From contig JBMFLE010000013.1 in NCBI GenBank assembly GCA_049971355.1, positions 1 through 17,123 of the forward strand: a stretch of DNA of 17,123 nucleotides, written 5' to 3'. A program made the translations under genes and the position numbers. This document shows, piece by piece, positions 1-5,557 of this stretch (position 1 is its first letter; each line of letters opens with the position of its first letter). Below the pieces are notes generated by a model that did no database searches, was not told the origin of the DNA, and saw nothing but the letters and a program-made list of their open reading frames with translations. The stretch is from JBMFLE01 sp049971355. GTDB lineage: Bacteria; Patescibacteriota; Patescibacteriia; UBA2591; UBA4787.

Positions 1-2
1 AA

Positions 3-761
3 AAAAGCCGAGAGATTAAAAGATATTGCCAAAAAGCAGATTTTAAAAAAGGAGTGATTGGTTTATCCGGCGGCCTAGATTCAGCTTTAGCTGCGGTTTT
101 AGCAGTTAAAGCTTTGGGCGCCAAAAATTTAATTGTCGTGAGAATGCCCTATTTTGGTATTAGCGATAAAGAAAGTTTAATTAACGCTGAAAGGTTGGCC
201 AAAAATTTAAAAATTCCTTTTAAAAATATTTTGACCATTCCAATTAATAAACCAGTTGATGCTTCTTGGCGTTTGTTGGTTAAATTTATTGGCGGTGAAC
301 TGAAAATTCGTAAAGGTAATTTGATGGCCAGAGAAAGAATGAAAATTCTTTTTGATTTATCTCAAGTTTTTAAGGCAATTGTCATTGGGACTGAAGATAG
401 AACAGAAGAAGAACTCGGTTATTATACTTTATGGGGCGATCAGGCTTCAGGGATTGAGCCAATTAGAAATTTATGGAAAACTCAAGTTTACCAGTTAGCT
501 AGTTTTATAAAAGAGATTCCGGACGAGATTTTGCTTAAAGCGCCCTCACCTGGTTTATGGAAGAATCAATCAGCAGAAGAAGAGTTGGGTATTAATTATT
601 TGGAAGCAGATGTTGTTTTATCTGCTTATCAGGACCTAAAAATGTCTAAAAAGATGATTGTTAAGAAATGGCAAATTTCTCCCGCTAAAGTAAATAGAAT
701 TTTGGCTAGAGCAAAAATTGGTGAAATCAAAAAAAATATTCCTTATGTTTTAAAAAATTAA
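3..761 (+). CDS. nadE: NH3-dependent NAD+ synthetase, 5' end outside window
   Basis: Catalyses the last step of NAD+ synthesis, the ATP-dependent amidation of nicotinic acid adenine dinucleotide, in the cytoplasm. The ATP-pyrophosphatase P-loop appears as GLSGGLDSA just after position 54. Further on are the family block GTEDRTEEELGYYT, then GDQASGIEPIRNLWKTQV, and PSPGLW followed by EEELGINY, as in short bacterial NadE without a glutaminase domain. A GTG occurs at 54, but the reading frame stays open to the window edge and the residues before the P-loop (FKKGVIGLSGG) fit the family, so the real start is probably upstream and the entry is partial. The usual GT(S/G)N(K/R)SE motif reads GTEDRTE here, a modest divergence. 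The stop lies 7 nt before the pncC-like gene, so the two are probably cotranscribed. Family assignment is secure; the N-terminus is not seen. Confidence 0.93.
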   Translation, partial: KSREIKRYCQKADFKKGVIGLSGGLDSALAAVLAVKALGAKNLIVVRMPYFGISDKESLINAERLAKNLKIPFKNILTIPINKPVDASWRLLVKFIGGELKIRKGNLMARERMKILFDLSQVFKAIVIGTEDRTEEELGYYTLWGDQASGIEPIRNLWKTQVYQLASFIKEIPDEILLKAPSPGLWKNQSAEEELGINYLEADVVLSAYQDLKMSKKMIVKKWQISPAKVNRILARAKIGEIKKNIPYVLKN

Positions 762-768
762 ACTATCT

Positions 769-1353
769 ATGAATTTTTATCAATTATTAAAATTAATCCC
801 TAAAAAAATAAAATTTATTAAATGCCACCAGAGGCAGATTAGTCCGGAAAAGATAGAAATTTTAGCCGAAAATTTGGTTAAAAGATTGAAAAAGCGAAAA
901 TTATTTTTGGCAATTATGGAATCATGCACTGGTGGTGGACTAGCCAATACCATCACTAATGTTGTCGGTGCCTCTGATGTTTTTAAGGGAGGATTTGTTA
1001 CTTATTCAAATCAAGAAAAAATTAGGCGCGGTGTACCAAAGAAAATAATTGATAAATATTCAGTTTACAGTCCAGAAGTAGCCGTCTCTATGGCTTATCG
1101 GGCAATTAAAGAAATTAAAGGAACTGATATTGGCATTGGTATTACCGGCACACTTTCTCGGCAAGATCCCAAAAATCCAAAATCGATAATCGGTCAAGTT
1201 TATCTGGCAGTTGTTTTTAAAAATAAATTTTTAGTTAGATGTTTTTTGTTGCCTAATTTAAAAAGATCAATTGTCAAATTGATAATAATTCAGCAAGCCC
1301 TAAATTTGATTAATAAAATAATTAATTATGGCCAACATTTGGTTCATTTATAA
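769..1353 (+). CDS. pncC: CinA C-terminal domain protein, probable NMN deamidase PncC
   Basis: Stand-alone CinA-C domain, 194 residues. Characterised members hydrolyse nicotinamide mononucleotide to nicotinate mononucleotide and ammonia, returning NMN to the NAD pathway. The signature ESCTGG is at residues 51-56, followed by TNVVGASDVFKGGFVTYSN (about 62-81) and the ITGT segment near 125. The canonical GPGGG loop is replaced by SRQDPKNP; I recall similar loops in other CinA-C subfamilies, so I do not read this as loss of function. About 30 basic residues precede the domain, longer than the usual start. The gene begins 7 nt after nadE, and NadE acts later in the same salvage route, which supports the deamidase role over a competence role. 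No SD is visible, so coupling to nadE is likely. Function is inferred from family and context. Confidence 0.85.
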   Translation: MNFYQLLKLIPKKIKFIKCHQRQISPEKIEILAENLVKRLKKRKLFLAIMESCTGGGLANTITNVVGASDVFKGGFVTYSNQEKIRRGVPKKIIDKYSVYSPEVAVSMAYRAIKEIKGTDIGIGITGTLSRQDPKNPKSIIGQVYLAVVFKNKFLVRCFLLPNLKRSIVKLIIIQQALNLINKIINYGQHLVHL

Positions 1354-1532
1354 ATTCGTGTCTCATTTGTAATTAGTATTGTGTTTAATGATTTTTTTTA
1401 AAATCCGGAAATGGGTTTTTGGGCAATCGCCACTGAGTGCTCGGTAATGATTTTGTATCTTCGCTCGGCTGATATTCATTGGTCCGCACTTCAGACAAAG
1501 TTTATTATATCAAATTTATCAAATAAAAAGAT
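1354..1532. other. Intergenic stretch between convergent pncC and khpA
   Basis: No supported gene. The region receives nadE-pncC transcripts from the left and khpA transcripts from the right. Its base composition between about 1400 and 1490 is richer in G+C than the nadE and pncC genes. The minus strand holds a 38-codon open stretch (1388-1501) with a protein-like, proline-rich reading (for example LPSTQWRLPKNPFPDF), but it has no convincing start and I recognise no family. It may be the tail of a decayed gene or chance. I see no tRNA or other known RNA here. Confidence 0.4.
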
Positions 1533-1557
1533 AAGGCAGGGGAATTCCCCCTGCCTT
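1533..1557 (-). terminator. Intrinsic terminator of khpA
   Basis: A perfect 10-bp stem (AAGGCAGGGG at 1533-1542 with CCCCTGCCTT at 1548-1557) closes a 5-nt loop. Read on the minus strand, the hairpin lies 25 nt after the khpA stop and is followed by a T-rich run (ATCTTTTTATTT), as expected for Rho-independent termination. On the plus strand no T-run follows, so it is a poorer terminator for nadE-pncC. Confidence 0.82.
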
Positions 1558-1570
1558 TGAGAAGATCAAC

Positions 1571-1620
1571 GTGGCAGAAGATCAACCTGCGCGCGGTGGC
1601 AGAAGATCAACCTGCGCGCG
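1571..1620. repeat. 25-bp tandem duplication over the khpA 3' end
   Basis: Two identical 25-bp units lie head to tail (1571-1595 and 1596-1620), each starting GTGGCAGAAGATCAACCTGC and ending GCGCG. An 11-nt partial copy (AGAAGATCAAC) precedes them at 1560-1570. The unit is not a multiple of three, so the duplication changes the khpA C-terminus. Without it the protein would end VDLLPR; with it the reading is VDLLPPRAG. Confidence 0.9.
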
Positions 1621-1884
1621 TTTGCCGCAGCCTCTGGAAAGAACTTCAGCGATCCAATTCAGCGTCTTGATGGTTCTCCCGTTTTTGCCGATAACCCGCC
1701 CCATGTCTTCACGCACAACGCGGAGTTCGATAAGAAGAATTCGACTACCTTCAGACTTGGTAACCCTCACGGCCCCAGGATTTTCTACGATTGCTTTCGT
1801 GAGGGTCTCCAGGATCTTCACTATTATATCTATATCGCCGCATGGTTTTCTGTTAGAAAACCATGCATTTTTATCGAGATTCAT
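1582..1884 (-). CDS. khpA: KhpA-like KH-domain RNA-binding protein
   Basis: A 100-residue protein with a single KH domain, resembling the small RNA chaperone KhpA (YlqC family), which in Firmicutes pairs with KhpB/Jag. The KH core runs from about residue 22 (ILETLTKAIVENPGAVRV) through IELRVVREDMGRVIGKNGRTIKTL; GKNG is the GXXG RNA-backbone loop. ATG 1884 is chosen because an AAGGAGGT SD precedes it by 3 nt. A GTG inside (reading MKILETLTKAI) would match the usual KhpA start better, so about 20 N-terminal residues are extra. Oddities: it is the only minus-strand gene here, 180 bases counted within it are about 50% G+C against about 35% next door, it lies beside a transposase remnant, and its 3' end carries a 25-bp duplication. 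These suggest transfer, or selection for high expression. It is not beside rpsP, where khpA is often found. Confidence 0.85.
   Translation of the reverse strand: MNLDKNAWFSNRKPCGDIDIIVKILETLTKAIVENPGAVRVTKSEGSRILLIELRVVREDMGRVIGKNGRTIKTLNWIAEVLSRGCGKRAQVDLLPPRAG
1840..1866 (-). promoter_or_regulatory. Perfect 12-bp hairpin within first khpA codons
   Basis: GCATGGTTTTCT (1840-1851) and AGAAAACCATGC (1855-1866) are exact inverted repeats around a 3-nt loop. In the khpA mRNA the stem starts about 16 nt after the start codon, between the SD-supported ATG and the conserved KH core. A stem this strong so near the start could slow or control initiation, or be a binding site for the protein itself. 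No T-run follows, so it is not a standard terminator. Confidence 0.6.
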
Positions 1885-1887
1885 TTT

Positions 1888-1895
1888 ACCTCCTT
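1888..1895 (-). promoter_or_regulatory. Strong SD of khpA
   Basis: On the minus strand AAGGAGGT stands 3 nt before the ATG at 1884. It is the longest SD match in the window and decides the start. Most neighbouring genes have no SD. Confidence 0.85.
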
Positions 1896-1909
1896 TATTC
1901 TTTGTTTTT

Positions 1910-1937
1910 ATAATAGCAGATTTGTCAAATTTGTCAA
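1910..1937 (-). promoter_or_regulatory. khpA promoter, consensus -35 with extended -10
   Basis: On the minus strand a perfect TTGACA (1932-1937) is separated by 16 nt from TATTAT (1910-1915). The -10 is extended by TGC in front (TGCTATTAT). A second TTGACA (1923-1928) belongs to a 9-bp tandem repeat TTGACAAAT but is too near the -10 to act as its -35. Predicted transcription starts near 1903, leaving a short leader with the SD. Confidence 0.75.
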
Positions 1938-1957
1938 CCCCCTACGAGATGAGTAGA

Positions 1958-2065
1958 TCAGGAACAGTTGGCGATATTTTGAGCATGCTCGATTAATGAC
2001 AAATCGTCCAAAGAATTGTGGGGGCGAACAAAGTTGTATTCAATCAGCCACTTGTTAGTCTTTTG
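1958..2065 (-). pseudogene. C-terminal remnant of DDE (IS3/IS481-like) transposase
   Basis: Thirty-five minus-strand codons ending at a TGA (1958-1960) read KWLIEYNFVRPHNSLDDLS and then IEHAQNIANCS. The (W)xxxYNxxRPHxSL block is the typical C-terminal end of the rve/integrase-core transposases of IS3- and IS481-type elements. A stop at 2066-2068 closes the frame upstream, and I find no DDE catalytic core in the following bases, so the rest of the gene has been lost. It lies directly upstream of the khpA promoter in the same orientation, marking this as a place where an insertion sequence once sat. No clear terminal inverted repeats could be paired. Confidence 0.8.
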
Positions 2066-2329
2066 TTATATAACCCTTTCCTTTATTTTACACGACCGTG
2101 ATATTTCCAGGGAAAAGTCAAAAAAAGAACCACTTTTGGTTAAAAATGAAAAATTTATTTAAAAAAGAAAATTGGACATAACCCTAAAAATGGGACACCA
2201 TTTGTATAATTTCTAAACCCCAATTTCCAATGTCTAATGAAATGTCAAAGCTTTTATGTTAAATGTCTAATAATTCCTTTTTGACATTGTCAAGCCTCAT
2301 TGACATAATTGACACTTAAGTAAGTCTAA
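2066..2329. other. Gene-free AT-rich spacer with TTGACA motifs
   Basis: No open frame of substance on either strand. The left part may be degraded insertion-sequence flank. The right part (about 2221-2330) is built from variants of short words such as AATGTCTAATG and TTGACA. Three TTGACA hexamers lie at 2281-2286, 2300-2305 and 2309-2314. The first is the left arm of a perfect 6+1+6 inverted repeat (TTGACATTGTCAA, 2281-2293). The 2300 copy could be a -35 with TCTAAT at 2325-2330 (19-nt spacer) for the structured segment that follows, but this is a weak match. Confidence 0.45.
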
Positions 2330-2440
2330 TTTACTCCCGCCCCAATATATTGGTGTGGGGGTAAAGAGGTGGAATATCACGACGATCGCTTCCATATTCC
2401 ACCTCTTGACTTCACGGCCATGAAAATTTTTTTATTTTCA
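2330..2440 (+). other. Array of three hairpins upstream of ligA, possible ncRNA
   Basis: Three inverted repeats follow each other closely. (1) TTTACTCCC at 2330-2338 with GGGGGTAAA at 2357-2365, one G-T wobble, enclosing the perfect palindrome CCAATATATTGG (2342-2353). (2) AAGAGGTGGAATAT at 2364-2377 with ATATTCCACCTCTT at 2394-2407, a perfect 14-bp stem with a 16-nt loop. (3) TGAAAAT at 2421-2427 with ATTTTCA at 2434-2440 around six T. No gene overlaps them. They could form a small RNA, a leader, or the ends of a small mobile repeat. I recognise no known riboswitch or RNA family. The ligA promoter lies downstream, so they need not be in the ligA mRNA. Confidence 0.55.
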
Positions 2441-2513
2441 CCCTCATTTTCGACCCCCCTAGTGTCAAGTGTATCATTAAGTCGTGCAATATCTTTTCAT
2501 TTTCAAATTTTTA

Positions 2514-2522
2514 TGCTATTAT
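2514..2522 (+). promoter_or_regulatory. Extended -10 of ligA, probably leaderless mRNA
   Basis: TGCTATTAT (2514-2522) is identical to the -10 region of khpA and rpsO. Only 7 nt separate it from the ligA ATG at 2530, so transcription would begin at or next to the start codon. No SD is present. The -35 position at 17-nt spacing reads TTTTCA, weak, which the extended -10 could offset. Confidence 0.6.
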
Positions 2523-2529
2523 TAAAAAT

Positions 2530-4578
2530 ATGACTAAGGGAGAAGCAAAAAAACGAATTAAAAAATTACGCAAAGAAATTCAACGTCATGACTATCTTTA
2601 TTATGTTTTAGATAAGCCAGAGATTTCTGATGCGGCTTATGATGCTTTAAAAAGAGAATTAATTGCTTTAGAAAAGCAATATCCAGAATTTATTACCCCA
2701 GACTCGCCAACTCAAAGAGTTGGTGGTTCGCCTTTAGAAAAATTTGAGAAAGTCAAGCATAGAGTGCCAATGCTTTCACTTCAAGATGCTTTTAATGAGC
2801 AGGAAATTTCCGATTGGGAAGAAAGAATTAAAAAATTATTTCCTGATGAAAAATTTGATTACTTTGTTGAATTAAAGATGGATGGCTTGGCTGTGTCCTT
2901 GATTTATAAAAATGGCATTTTTTATAAAGGATCAACTAGAGGCGATGGAATTATCGGTGAAGATGTGACTCAAAATATTAAAACAATTAAAACGGTTCCG
3001 TTAAGATTAAGATTGGAAGAATTTTCTAAAAAATTACCCTCCGAAATTGAAATTAGGGGCGAGGTTTTTATGACCAAAAAGGCTTTTGAAGAATTAAATC
3101 AAGAGCAAAAAAGGAAAGGAGAGTCACTTTTTGCTAATCCACGGAATGCGGCAGCTGGCTCGGTTCGCCAGTTAGATCCAAAAATTACCGCTTCAAGGAA
3201 ATTAGATTTTTACGCCTATCAAATTATTGCTGATTTAGGTCAAAAAACCCACCAAGAGTCTCACCAGATTTTGAAGCAAATTGGTTTTAAAGAAAACCCA
3301 AACAATCAATACTGTAAAAATTTAGAAGAGGTTATTGATTTTCATCAAAAAATTTCTAAAATTCGTGACTCTTTACCCTATGAGATTGATGGTATAGTAG
3401 TAACCGTTAATAACAATTTGCTTTTTGATAAATTAGGTGTGGTTGGGCGAACACCTCGTGGTTCGATTGCTTACAAATTCCCCGGCAAAGAGGCAACAAC
3501 CAAAATTAAAGAAATAATTGTTCAGGTTGGTCGAACCGGTAAGTTAACACCGGTGGCAGTTTTAGAACCGATTCAGGTTGGTGGGGTGACTATTTCTCGA
3601 GCAACTTTACATAATGAAGATGAAATTAAACGTCTAGGAGTAAAAATTGGTGACACAGTGATTGTTCAAAGAGCAGGTGATGTTATTCCGGATATTGTTT
3701 CGGTTTTAAAGAATTTGCGCACTGGTAAAGAAAAAGAATTCAGAATGCCAAAAAAATGTCCAATCTGTGGAGCCTTAGTTTATAAAAAAGAAAGTGAAGT
3801 TGATTATTATTGTTCGAATAAAAATTGTTTTGCAACCCAAAGACGGCGAATTTATCATTTTGTTTCTAAAAAAGCTTTTGATATTGTTCATTTGGGGCCC
3901 AAAATCGTTGACCAATTAATTGAGGAAGGTTTAATAAAAGATGCGGCTGACATTTTTATTTTAACTCAAGGGGATATAGAACCATTGGAACGCTTTGCCG
4001 AAAAATCAGCTCAGAATTTAATTGAAGCAATTCAAAAGAGTAAAATTATTCCCTTAAATAGATTGATTTACGCTTTAGGTATTCGGCATATTGGCGAAGA
4101 AAATGCTCAATTATTAGCCAAGGAAATTATTAAAAAATTAAAAATAAAAATTAAAAAATTAAGAATTAGTCAATTCTTAAGAATTATTCAGAGTTTTTCA
4201 TTAGATGATTTAACAAAAATTCCAGATGTTGGTCCAATTGTCGGCCAGAGCATTTATGATTGGTTTCATCATAAAAACAATATTGAATTTTTAAAAAAAT
4301 TAGAAAAGAACGGGATAGAGATAGAATTAACGCAAATTTCTATAAAAAAACAAAAATTAGCTGACCTTAAATTTGTTTTAACTGGCGAGTTAGAATCAAT
4401 GACCCGTGATCAGGCAAAAGAAAAAATTCGAGAATTAGGTGGAGATATTTCCGAAAGCGTCAGTAAAAAAACAAATTTTGTGGTGGTTGGCAAAAATCCT
4501 GGTTCAAAATTTCAAAAAGCAAAACAACTTGGTGTAAAAATTGTTAATGAAGAAGAATTTTTAAAAATGATTCATTAA
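2530..4578 (+). CDS. ligA: NAD-dependent DNA ligase LigA
   Basis: Seals nicks in duplex DNA during replication and repair, using NAD+ and releasing AMP and NMN. At 682 residues it has the full bacterial architecture. The N-terminal Ia domain with HDYLYYVLDKPEISDAAYD (residues 20-38) contacts NMN. The adenylation motif ELKMDG places the catalytic lysine at residue 116. The OB fold includes VGRTGKLTPVAVLEPI. The zinc finger cysteines are at 410, 413, 428 and 433. Helix-hairpin-helix repeats include IPDVGPIVGQSIYDWF. A C-terminal BRCT domain begins near residue 608 (FVLTGELESMTRDQA). No key residue is missing. The gene stands alone between the hairpin array and a terminator. The NMN it releases is the substrate of the pncC-type protein encoded about 1.2 kb upstream. 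Confidence 0.98.
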   Translation: MTKGEAKKRIKKLRKEIQRHDYLYYVLDKPEISDAAYDALKRELIALEKQYPEFITPDSPTQRVGGSPLEKFEKVKHRVPMLSLQDAFNEQEISDWEERIKKLFPDEKFDYFVELKMDGLAVSLIYKNGIFYKGSTRGDGIIGEDVTQNIKTIKTVPLRLRLEEFSKKLPSEIEIRGEVFMTKKAFEELNQEQKRKGESLFANPRNAAAGSVRQLDPKITASRKLDFYAYQIIADLGQKTHQESHQILKQIGFKENPNNQYCKNLEEVIDFHQKISKIRDSLPYEIDGIVVTVNNNLLFDKLGVVGRTPRGSIAYKFPGKEATTKIKEIIVQVGRTGKLTPVAVLEPIQVGGVTISRATLHNEDEIKRLGVKIGDTVIVQRAGDVIPDIVSVLKNLRTGKEKEFRMPKKCPICGALVYKKESEVDYYCSNKNCFATQRRRIYHFVSKKAFDIVHLGPKIVDQLIEEGLIKDAADIFILTQGDIEPLERFAEKSAQNLIEAIQKSKIIPLNRLIYALGIRHIGEENAQLLAKEIIKKLKIKIKKLRISQFLRIIQSFSLDDLTKIPDVGPIVGQSIYDWFHHKNNIEFLKKLEKNGIEIELTQISIKKQKLADLKFVLTGELESMTRDQAKEKIRELGGDISESVSKKTNFVVVGKNPGSKFQKAKQLGVKIVNEEEFLKMIH

Positions 4579-4623
4579 AAATTGTTGAATTCAGGCAAAC
4601 CAAAATAAAGATACCGCGCCCCT

Positions 4624-4667
4624 CAACCTAGATAACTAAGTAGGCGATAGGGTTGCTTTTATTTTTA
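4624..4667 (+). terminator. Probable intrinsic terminator after ligA
   Basis: CAACCTA (4624-4630) can pair with TAGGGTTG (4648-4655), leaving one bulged G and a 17-nt loop. CTTTTATTTTT follows at once. The position between ligA and the rpsO promoter fits transcription termination. The bulge and long loop make it a moderate rather than strong call. Confidence 0.55.
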
Positions 4668-4671
4668 AATA

Positions 4672-4680
4672 TGCTATTAT
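4672..4680 (+). promoter_or_regulatory. Extended -10 of the rpsO operon
   Basis: TGCTATTAT at 4672-4680, the same 9-mer as before ligA and khpA. Transcription would start near 4687, about 30 nt before the rpsO ATG. No good -35 is visible at 17-nt spacing. Confidence 0.6.
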
Positions 4681-4716
4681 TTATTGAGTAAAGCAAATGT
4701 AATTATTTTAAAGTTT

Positions 4717-4977
4717 ATGTTAAAAAAAACAGTTAAAAAATCTATTATTCATGATTTTAAAAAACACGAAACTGACAGCGGTTCAGTAGAGGTTCAGATT
4801 GGTCTTTTGACTAAACAAATTAAAGAGTTGACAGAACATCTTAAAAAACATAAACACGATTTTTCTTCACGTCGAGGTCTATTGCGCAAAGTTTCCCGGC
4901 GTCGGCAGCTTTTAAAATATTTACAGCGTACCAATCCAAAAAGCTATGAGGCAGTAGTGAAAAAAATAAAACAATAA
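4717..4977 (+). CDS. rpsO: 30S ribosomal protein S15
   Basis: An 86-residue protein of the small ribosomal subunit that binds 16S rRNA early in assembly. Family blocks in order: HETDSGSVEVQIGLLTKQIKEL, LTEHLKKHKHDFSSRRGLL, then RRRQLLKYLQRTNPKSYEAV. The frame stays open to a TTG at 4684, but that would add 11 residues foreign to S15 and lie only 3 nt after the -10. ATG 4717 gives the usual length and N-terminus. There is no SD. The leader of about 30 nt leaves little room for the elaborate S15 autoregulatory structures known in other bacteria. The NYN gene starts 10 nt downstream. Confidence 0.96.
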   Translation: MLKKTVKKSIIHDFKKHETDSGSVEVQIGLLTKQIKELTEHLKKHKHDFSSRRGLLRKVSRRRQLLKYLQRTNPKSYEAVVKKIKQ

Positions 4978-4987
4978 GAATTTTAGT

Positions 4988-5503
4988 ATGAAGTATCAAA
5001 ATCAACGTGTTGGCGTTTTTGTTGATGTGGCCAACATGTATCATTCGGCAAAAAATTTATATCGAGCAAATGTTAATTTTGCCAAAATTTTAGAAGAGGC
5101 AGTGGCTAATCGACAATTGATTCGTGCCATTGCTTATGTTATTCGTTCAAAAAGTCAAGAAGAACAAACTTTTTTTGAGGCTTTAGATCGACAGGGTTTT
5201 GAGGTAAAAATGAAAGATCTTCAAATTTTTCCTGGCGGTATGAAAAAAGCTGATTGGGATGTCGGAATTACCGTTGACACGATTAAATTAGCCGATAAAT
5301 TAGATGTAATTGTTTTGGTCAGCGGCGATGGCGATTATGTGCCTTTGGTTAACTATTTAAAAGAGAATAAAGGTTGTCGGGTTGAGGTTATTGCTTTTAG
5401 TGAAACAGCTTCAGCAAAATTAATTGAATCGGCTGACAGTTTTACCGATTTGAGTAAGAATAAGAAGAGGTTTTTAATCAAAAGGTTAACTCAATTCAAA
5501 TAA
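4988..5503 (+). CDS. NYN-domain (LabA/DUF88-like) PIN-fold putative RNase
   Basis: 171 residues covering one NYN domain, a PIN-like fold whose members are predicted or shown to be metal-dependent ribonucleases. The acidic set is visible: D13 with N16 (VFVDVANM), D91 and D97 (DWDVGITVD), and D114 and D116 (SGDGDYVPLV). The C-terminus is basic (KNKKRFLIKRL), suitable for RNA contact. The gene lies 10 nt after rpsO and 54 nt before pnp, so it is probably cotranscribed with S15 and an RNA exonuclease. That context supports a role in RNA processing or decay, perhaps at or near the ribosome, but the substrate is unknown. No SD. Domain assignment is strong; the role is inference. Confidence 0.87.
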   Translation: MKYQNQRVGVFVDVANMYHSAKNLYRANVNFAKILEEAVANRQLIRAIAYVIRSKSQEEQTFFEALDRQGFEVKMKDLQIFPGGMKKADWDVGITVDTIKLADKLDVIVLVSGDGDYVPLVNYLKENKGCRVEVIAFSETASAKLIESADSFTDLSKNKKRFLIKRLTQFK

Positions 5504-5557
5504 TCCAAATGAGTAATGGTTAAACCAAAAACCAATTGTAAAAAAGTAAATTAACCT

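Noticed and set aside
1533..1557. Hairpin as a strong bidirectional terminator also for nadE-pncC
   Set aside because: On the plus strand the stem is followed by GAGAAGATC, not by T residues; only the minus-strand use is well supported.
1560..1620. Tandem repeats as a CRISPR array
   Set aside because: Units adjoin with no spacers and lie in a coding end; this is a simple duplication.
1571..1996. Plus-strand open frame of 141 codons over khpA
   Set aside because: It is the antisense of the KH-domain gene, which has a recognisable family, SD, promoter and terminator. The plus-strand reading resembles nothing known, and its N-terminal part comes from the 25-bp duplication.
2173..2200. TGGACATAACCC...TGGGACACCA as an insertion-sequence end
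   Set aside because: It resembles a terminal repeat, but I found no inverted partner near the transposase remnant, so the element cannot be bounded.
2281..2314. Three TTGACA hexamers as ligA promoters
   Set aside because: They lie over 200 nt before ligA with no convincing -10 at proper spacing. The extended -10 at 2514 is better placed. They may be part of a repeat tract.
4684..4716. TTG start extending rpsO by 11 residues
   Set aside because: The extra residues do not belong to S15, and the codon lies only 3 nt after the -10. ATG 4717 gives the normal family N-terminus.
5504..5557. RNase III-type hairpin before pnp
   Set aside because: Only a weak pairing of GGTT with AACC words is seen; no stem like the known rpsO-pnp processing site.
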